From Microbacterium sp. (GTDB taxonomy: Bacteria > Actinomycetota > Actinomycetes > Actinomycetales > Microbacteriaceae), in the NCBI GenBank assembly GCA_031286555.1, contig JAITUD010000341.1, positions 1 through 9,921 on the forward strand: 9,921 nt of DNA. The letters run 5' to 3'. Below are positions 6,832-9,921 of the stretch, one piece after another. Each line of letters begins with the position of its first letter. Position 1 is the stretch's first letter. The notes under the pieces are model-generated. The model was not told the DNA's origin. It saw only the letters and a list, made by a program, of their open reading frames with translations, and made no database searches. A program made the translations under genes and the position numbers.

Positions 6832-6855
6832 ACGTGGGGCGGCACCCGCCCACGT
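6832..6855 (-). promoter_or_regulatory. strong hairpin / inverted repeat in the sulfatase leader
   Basis: ACGT-(G)-GGGCGG, loop CAC, CCGCCC-ACGT form a 10-bp stem with one bulged G and a 3-nt loop. It ends 10 nt upstream of the ribosome site. A weak -10 candidate, TAATGT on the minus strand (6863-6868), would start transcription almost at the edge of the repeat. It could be an operator across the start of transcription, an mRNA leader structure, or a terminator (without U-tract) for the upstream Tat-protein gene. Confidence 0.4.
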
Positions 6856-6925
6856 GCTGCTCACATTACGGAGAAGATGCTCGCGCCGGAATACCCTTCG
6901 GAGCCGGCAGAGACCGGGAGGATGC

Positions 6926-7432
6926 TCAGACCGACCGGACGATGGCGCTGCCGATCACGTCGCCCTGCGGGCCCATGACGGTGATGGTGACCGTCGTGCC
7001 CGTCTGACCGGTGGTGTTGACGCCGAACCCGTTGGGGTCGATGCCGGTGAGCGTGACCGTCAGCTGCGGGGATGGTCCCTGAGTGGGAGAGACCTCGGCG
7101 ACGACGGCACCGGAGAGCCTCCACCCGTCGTAGATGGCGAAGGCGTCTCCGCCACCGGAGGTGCGGTCGATGAGGATGGTCGCGGTGGTCCCGGGCTGGA
7201 AGTCGACCGTGCTGTTCGGATCGGGCACGGCGGTGAACGCCCACGGGCTGCCGGCGGCCCCGACGGCCGGGTCCGCGGCGATCCGCACGGCGGGGTCTCC
7301 GCTTGCGGCCCTGGCCGGCATGGCCACCGCGGCCGCGATGATCGGGACCGACCATGCGGCCGCCTTCACGATCGTGCGGCGGTCCGGTCCGGAAAGGTTG
7401 TGGGACTGCTCGGCCTGGTCGTGCTCAGTCAT
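6926..7432 (-). CDS. Tat-exported small beta-rich protein of unknown function
   Basis: A 168-residue protein I do not recognise. The N-terminus carries a twin-arginine signal: DRRTIVKAAAWSVP (residues 17-30) with Arg18-Arg19, a hydrophobic core IIAAAVAMP, and a likely signal peptidase I site after Ala-Arg-Ala (40-42). The mature part (about 126 residues) is rich in Thr, Gly, Val, Asp and Pro and alternates like beta strands (QLTVTLTGID, TTVTITVMGP), as in an immunoglobulin-like sandwich. There is no LPXTG motif, no C-terminal membrane anchor, and no Cys in the mature part, so it is probably secreted or loosely wall-bound. Tat export implies folding in the cytoplasm. ATG 7432 is preferred to the GTG at 7510 because it places the twin arginines 18 residues in and lies outside the hairpin at 7484-7510. 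It sits between a CPBP membrane protein gene and the sulfatase gene, on the same strand. Confidence 0.8.
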   Translation of the reverse strand: MTEHDQAEQSHNLSGPDRRTIVKAAAWSVPIIAAAVAMPARAASGDPAVRIAADPAVGAAGSPWAFTAVPDPNSTVDFQPGTTATILIDRTSGGGDAFAIYDGWRLSGAVVAEVSPTQGPSPQLTVTLTGIDPNGFGVNTTGQTGTTVTITVMGPQGDVIGSAIVRSV

Positions 7433-7483
7433 CTGGTTCCGCCCTCGTCGATGTGTCGATGCGCGTCCCCAGATGGCGCCGTG

Positions 7484-7510
7484 GTGCAGTGGCCCTCCCC
7501 GGCCCTGCAC
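7484..7510 (-). terminator. hairpin between CPBP gene and Tat-protein gene
   Basis: GTGCAG-GGCC, 6-nt loop, GGCC-(A)-CTGCAC on the minus strand form a 10-bp stem with one bulged A. It begins 29 nt past the stop codon of the upstream CPBP gene. No U-run follows, so it is either an actinobacterial U-less terminator or an mRNA structure that separates expression of the two genes. Confidence 0.4.
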
Positions 7511-7539
7511 GAGCAGTCTTACACAACCATCGGTCGCGG

Positions 7540-8481
7540 TCAGGCTGCCGCGGCGTTGGCCCCGCCCTCGGAGACCGCCGGGGCATCCGGCCAGGTGCGA
7601 GACGCCTTGCGGAACAGCAGGAACGCGATGGCGGTCACGATGATCATCATCATCGCGGCCGGCAGGCTCGCCTCGGTGCCGAACTCGCCACCGGTCAGCC
7701 AGTCCGGTGCCCCTTCAGCGGGGGAGAGGTACACCAACGACACGTCCTTGCCGGGAAGGCCCGAGACAGGGATGCCCCAGATGTTGCCCATCGCCCAGTT
7801 CCAGCCGGCGTGGAAGCCGGCGATCAGCCAGAGCGAGCGCTGCCAGAACATCACCAGAGCAGCGGTCACCGCGAACCCGAAGATCACGATGAACGCAAGA
7901 GGCTTGTTGAGCACGCCGTGCAGGATCGTGAAGAAGAACGCGGGCAGCAGGATCGCCAGCCACGCGGGGAACTTCGTGGCGTTGTTCTGCGTCAGGAATC
8001 CGCGCATCAGGACCTCTTCGCTGCCGCCCTGCACGACGAACGCCAGCACGAGCGCAAGAACCAGAGCGAGTGCCGGACCGCCGGAGAACGAACCCGAAGG
8101 CCCGTCCACGAGCTGGTAACCGCCGCTGGCCCAGAGCACGAGAACCGGCAGCGAGATCACCACCGCACCGATGACGATGCCGAGCAGCAGCTTGAGCACG
8201 CCCTTGCCGGGGTTGCGGAACCCGAGGGTCTTGATGCTGCGGCGCTCGTAGAGCCAGACCCACAGGAAGACCGCGAGGATGACCAGCGCGTCCGCGCCCA
8301 GCTCTGCCCACTGCGCCTCCGGGGAGCCTTCCTTCGGCTGGAGGATTCCATTGAACAGGGCGATGCCGCCCACCTGAACGGCGAAGATGCACAGCAGGGT
8401 GATGATGTACGCCAGCCACCACGGGGTGACTCTCTTGCCGGTGAGGGCATCCAGGGCGGTGGGCGACTGCTTGAGCGACAT
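7540..8481 (-). CDS. CPBP family intramembrane glutamic endopeptidase (complete motifs)
   Basis: A 313-residue polytopic membrane protein with about eight hydrophobic segments (near residues 22-45, 62-79, 96-118, 136-153, 172-189, 196-213, 217-233 and 274-291). All three CPBP/Abi (Rce1-like) motifs are intact: EEVLMRGFL with Glu155-Glu156 and Arg160, FTILH with Phe184 and His188, and HAGWN with His224 and Asn228. In this family the paired Glu and the His residues form the active site within the membrane; bacterial members act in prenyl-protein-like processing, bacteriocin self-immunity or membrane signalling, and the substrate here is unknown. The C-terminal tail (about 293-313) is Ala/Gly-rich and probably soluble. 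Its start is 84 bp from the end of a second CPBP gene on the same strand, so the two look like a tandem pair, though they differ clearly in sequence and motif details. The ATG at 8481 has only a weak ribosome site (GGA). Confidence 0.9.
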   Translation of the reverse strand: MSLKQSPTALDALTGKRVTPWWLAYIITLLCIFAVQVGGIALFNGILQPKEGSPEAQWAELGADALVILAVFLWVWLYERRSIKTLGFRNPGKGVLKLLLGIVIGAVVISLPVLVLWASGGYQLVDGPSGSFSGGPALALVLALVLAFVVQGGSEEVLMRGFLTQNNATKFPAWLAILLPAFFFTILHGVLNKPLAFIVIFGFAVTAALVMFWQRSLWLIAGFHAGWNWAMGNIWGIPVSGLPGKDVSLVYLSPAEGAPDWLTGGEFGTEASLPAAMMMIIVTAIAFLLFRKASRTWPDAPAVSEGGANAAAA

Positions 8482-8509
8482 GCGCGATCCGATCTATGAG
8501 TGGGGGGTG

Positions 8510-8524
8510 CTCTGCGCATCAGAG
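8510..8524. repeat. short inverted repeat between the two CPBP genes
   Basis: CTCTG-CGCAT-CAGAG is a perfect 5-bp stem with a 5-nt loop in the 84-bp gap, 29 bp upstream of the second CPBP start. It lacks a T-rich tail. It may be an operator half-site pair or chance. Confidence 0.25.
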
Positions 8525-8565
8525 TAGTGGCGGCTGCGCCAGGTGCAGTGCGGAGTCGACCGGGG

Positions 8566-9348
8566 CTACATCAGCGCCGCACCGACGGCGCCACCTGTGA
8601 CGATCAGGAAGATGAATCCGACCCAGTCGTGCAGAAGGTGTACGCCGAAAGAGACCCAGATGTTCTTCGTCCGGATGTACGCGAGAGTCAGGATCAGACG
8701 CGAGATCGCGATCACCAGCAGCACCTGGATGATGTTCCAGTCGTACGCGGGCAGGTGGGCGAGACCGAACCAGATCGCACTGACGAACAGCGCGAGGACG
8801 ACCGCGGGCCTGCGGCTCATCCCGGCCTTGTGGAACCAGTACAGCAGCGCGAGGAACGGCAGGATCGTGAACAGCTCCTCCCCGAGGATCTGGATGGCGG
8901 TGCCCACGAAGAAGGCAGTCATCTCCAGGGGTGACAGATCTGCGATTCCTGCGGTGGCGGCATCGGCGTTGGCCCCGAAGATCGACTTCACGATCACCCC
9001 CATGATCAGGGCCACGACGAGGTTGATCACCGCGAACAAGAGGATGACGCCGATGTCGGCACCCTTGACTGCGCGGAAGATCGCTCGCCAGTCCGGGCGC
9101 ACCAGCAACGCGAACACCACCAGTTGGATGCCGGTGAAGAAGACCCTCGGGATCAGCAGCAGCAGTTGACTCTCGAAAGGAATCAATACCAGGACGAGGA
9201 ACCCGACGATGCAGGAGAGGATGATGACGAGCCACTTCCATGTGGCGACCTCGACGGGAACCAGGTTGTAGAACGGAAAGTCCGCTCCCCCTCGCCGTTC
9301 GATCAGTCGTCCGAACCTCCGGTCTTTCGCAGACGCCGTCGCACTCAT
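8566..9348 (-). CDS. CPBP family membrane protein, divergent motif 1 (Arg absent)
   Basis: A 260-residue polytopic membrane protein with about seven or eight hydrophobic segments from residue 37 on. The N-terminal 36 residues are charged and cytosolic-looking. CPBP motifs are recognisable: GEELFTILPFLAL with Glu157-Glu158, FGLAH with Phe194 and His198, and HLLHD with His237 and Asp241. The usual EExxxR is replaced by EELFTI, so the Arg is missing. The Glu pair and both His residues remain, so it may still be a protease. I infer it belongs to a different CPBP subgroup from its neighbour rather than being a recent duplicate. ATG 9348 follows GAGGG on the minus strand with short spacing. It is the first minus-strand gene after the tRNA terminator, so a promoter must lie in 9349-9455. 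Confidence 0.86.
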   Translation of the reverse strand: MSATASAKDRRFGRLIERRGGADFPFYNLVPVEVATWKWLVIILSCIVGFLVLVLIPFESQLLLLIPRVFFTGIQLVVFALLVRPDWRAIFRAVKGADIGVILLFAVINLVVALIMGVIVKSIFGANADAATAGIADLSPLEMTAFFVGTAIQILGEELFTILPFLALLYWFHKAGMSRRPAVVLALFVSAIWFGLAHLPAYDWNIIQVLLVIAISRLILTLAYIRTKNIWVSFGVHLLHDWVGFIFLIVTGGAVGAALM

Positions 9349-9409
9349 CAGCCCTCAGTTCCCCGGATCTCGTGCCCGCGTCCCCAGTCGAGGCGCGCTG
9401 CGCCGGCCC

Positions 9410-9439
9410 AGAATATCGGTGCGGTCAACCGCGAGGCAA
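9410..9439 (-). promoter_or_regulatory. candidate promoter of the first CPBP gene with an inverted repeat in the spacer
   Basis: On the minus strand, TTGCCT (9434-9439) and TATTCT (9410-9415) are separated by 18 bp; each matches the sigma70-type consensus at four of six positions. The spacer contains the perfect inverted repeat GCGGT-TG-ACCGC (9421-9432). A regulator bound there would block the promoter. This would leave a leader of about 55 nt before the ATG at 9348. Confidence 0.33.
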
Positions 9440-9455
9440 TGCGCCCCGGAACAGA

Positions 9456-9484
9456 AGAACCCCCGGCCGCTGGCCGGGGGTTCT
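9456..9484 (-). terminator. intrinsic terminator of the tRNA operon
   Basis: A perfect 13-bp stem: AGAACCCCCGGCC pairs with GGCCGGGGGTTCT across a 3-nt loop. On the minus strand the right arm ends in TTCT and is followed by TCTGTT, a U-rich tail. It starts 5 nt after the tRNA-Ala 3' end, as expected for the end of the tRNA transcript. Confidence 0.85.
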
Positions 9485-9489
9485 GACTG

Positions 9490-9562
9490 TGGAGCCTAGG
9501 AGATTCGAACTCCTGACATCCTGCTTGCAAAGCAGGCGCTCTACCAACTGAGCTAAGGCCCC
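9490..9562 (-). tRNA. tRNA-Ala (anticodon TGC)
   Basis: A 73-nt cloverleaf on the minus strand. The acceptor stem GGGGCCT pairs with AGGCTCC (one G-U), followed by discriminator A. The D-arm reads AGCTCAGTTGGTAGAGC. The anticodon stem CCTGC/GCAGG encloses TTTGCAA with anticodon TGC. The T-arm contains GTTCGAATC. CCA is not encoded. Decodes GCA/GCG-type alanine codons. Confidence 0.97.
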
Positions 9563-9565
9563 GAA

Positions 9566-9581
9566 GCGGGAGGAATCCCGC
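9566..9581 (-). other. hairpin in the tRNA-Ile/tRNA-Ala spacer
   Basis: GCGGGA-GGAA-TCCCGC (plus-strand reading) is a perfect 6-bp stem with a 4-nt loop within the 40-nt spacer between the two tRNAs. A second, weaker stem follows at about 9580-9595. Such spacers are commonly cut when the tRNA precursor is processed, so this is probably a processing structure of a shared transcript. Confidence 0.4.
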
Positions 9582-9602
9582 GGGGTATCCGCGAGCGGAG
9601 TG

Positions 9603-9676
9603 TGGGGCTACCAGGACTTGAACCTGGGACCTCTTCATTATCAGTGAAGCGCTCTAACCGCCTGAGCTATAGCCCC
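9603..9676 (-). tRNA. tRNA-Ile (anticodon GAT)
   Basis: A 74-nt cloverleaf on the minus strand. The acceptor stem GGGGCTA pairs with TAGCCCC, discriminator A. The D-arm reads AGCTCAGGCGGTTAGAGC. The anticodon stem CTTCA/TGAAG encloses CTGATAA with anticodon GAT. The T-arm contains GGTTCAAGTCC. CCA is not encoded. It is transcribed ahead of tRNA-Ala, 40 nt apart. This Ile-Ala pair sits in the rRNA spacer of many bacteria, but no rRNA is next to it here; in other actinobacteria it is often found downstream of gyrA. Confidence 0.97.
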
Positions 9677-9689
9677 GTCAACCTCAAAG

Positions 9690-9719
9690 ACTTTACCGGA
9701 CTACGCCGGAAAATCCGAA
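9690..9719 (-). promoter_or_regulatory. candidate promoter of the tRNA-Ile/Ala operon
   Basis: On the minus strand, TAAAGT (9690-9695) fits TANNNT and lies 13 nt before the tRNA-Ile 5' end; TTCGGA (9714-9719) is a poor -35 at an 18-bp spacing. The spacer contains a CCGG-6 nt-CCGG imperfect hairpin that might also end the upstream gene's transcript. Confidence 0.35.
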
Positions 9720-9738
9720 TCGAGGCCGACCCTCCCGA

Positions 9739-9921
9739 TCAGCGGCTCGTCCGCAGGTTCGCCGTGCCCGCCGAAACCGACACCTCGACCCGGTTCGACG
9801 AGCTCGAGGACTCCCGCAGATCGCTGTTCAGCGTGCCCGCGGAGACGTTCTTCCGCACGTCGTACTCGTCATCGGGAACGGTCAGCGTCAGCTGTCCGGC
9901 AGACACATCCGCGGTCACGGT
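9739..9921 (-). CDS. C-terminus of a toastrack/DUF4097-like beta-repeat protein (5' end outside window)
   Basis: The minus-strand frame is open from the window edge to the TGA at 9739-9741 and gives 60 residues with no start codon needed inside. The peptide has two similar units, DVRKNVSAGTLNSDLRES and VEVSVSAGTANLRTSR, each with V-S-A-G-T followed by N-x-D/R. Such short glycine-turn repeats (VSAGTLxxxL) are typical of the stacked beta-helix in DUF4097 / LiaF-C / toastrack domains, which often accompany PspC-like or LiaRS-like envelope-stress systems. The N-terminal part, and hence any membrane segment, lies beyond the window. Codon use (GTG, CTG, ACG, GCG) matches neighbouring genes. It lies 62 bp upstream of tRNA-Ile on the same strand. 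The domain assignment is by pattern only. Confidence 0.6.
   Translation of the reverse strand, partial: TVTADVSAGQLTLTVPDDEYDVRKNVSAGTLNSDLRESSSSSNRVEVSVSAGTANLRTSR

Noticed and set aside
7433..7510. Longer version of the Tat protein starting at GTG 7510
   Set aside because: It would put the twin-arginine motif 44 residues from the N-terminus and run through the intergenic hairpin.
1..9921. CRISPR array, insertion sequence, prophage or defence system
   Set aside because: No regularly spaced repeats, transposase, integrase or known defence-protein motifs were seen on either strand.

Overview
The window reads as chromosomal DNA of a high-GC actinobacterium. A Microbacteriaceae member such as Microbacterium is my best guess. 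This is inferred from the strongly GC-ending codon use, frequent GTG starts, actinobacterial TANNNT-type -10 candidates close to start codons, a Tat-exported small protein, and an Ile-Ala tRNA pair with no rRNA next to it. No search was run. I see no phage, transposon, CRISPR array or known defence system, and no gene-free stretch longer than 300 bases.

Layout. Bases 1-426 hold the 3' part of a GNAT acetyltransferase (+). It converges, with 6 bp between, on an HxlR-type winged-helix regulator (-). That gene is divergent from a DHA2-like MFS efflux permease (+, to 2381). A perfect 17-bp inverted repeat (925-941) lies between the divergent pair and looks like the regulator's operator. The permease gene overlaps by 29 bp the 3' end of a beta-hydroxyacid-dehydrogenase-type NAD(P)-dependent oxidoreductase (-, 2353-3222). 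The oxidoreductase is divergent from an M24 Xaa-Pro-type metallopeptidase (+, 3287-4417) across 64 bp. Both of those genes have a TANNNT box 6-7 nt before the start codon, so both mRNAs may be leaderless.

From 4446 to 9348 everything is on the minus strand. In transcription order it is: two adjacent CPBP-family membrane proteins (9348-8566 and 8481-7540), a Tat-signal, beta-rich secreted protein of unknown function (7432-6926), and a large formylglycine-type arylsulfatase (6809-4446). Gaps are 84-116 bp, and two of them contain a hairpin, so this may be several transcription units rather than one operon. The right end carries tRNA-Ile(GAU) and tRNA-Ala(UGC) (-) with a strong intrinsic terminator. 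Upstream of them, cut by the window edge, is the C-terminus of a repeat-rich beta protein of the DUF4097/toastrack kind.

How they work together. The HxlR-MFS pair is a plausible self-contained, inducible efflux module. The oxidoreductase-peptidase pair may share a control region. The CPBP-CPBP-Tat-sulfatase run shares orientation only, and a functional link is speculative. The window is mostly ordinary accessory chromosome. The most notable unexplained signals are the operator-like repeats, the symmetrical leaderless divergent promoter, and a biased heptamer (GGATGCC) that encodes Asp-Ala in almost every gene.
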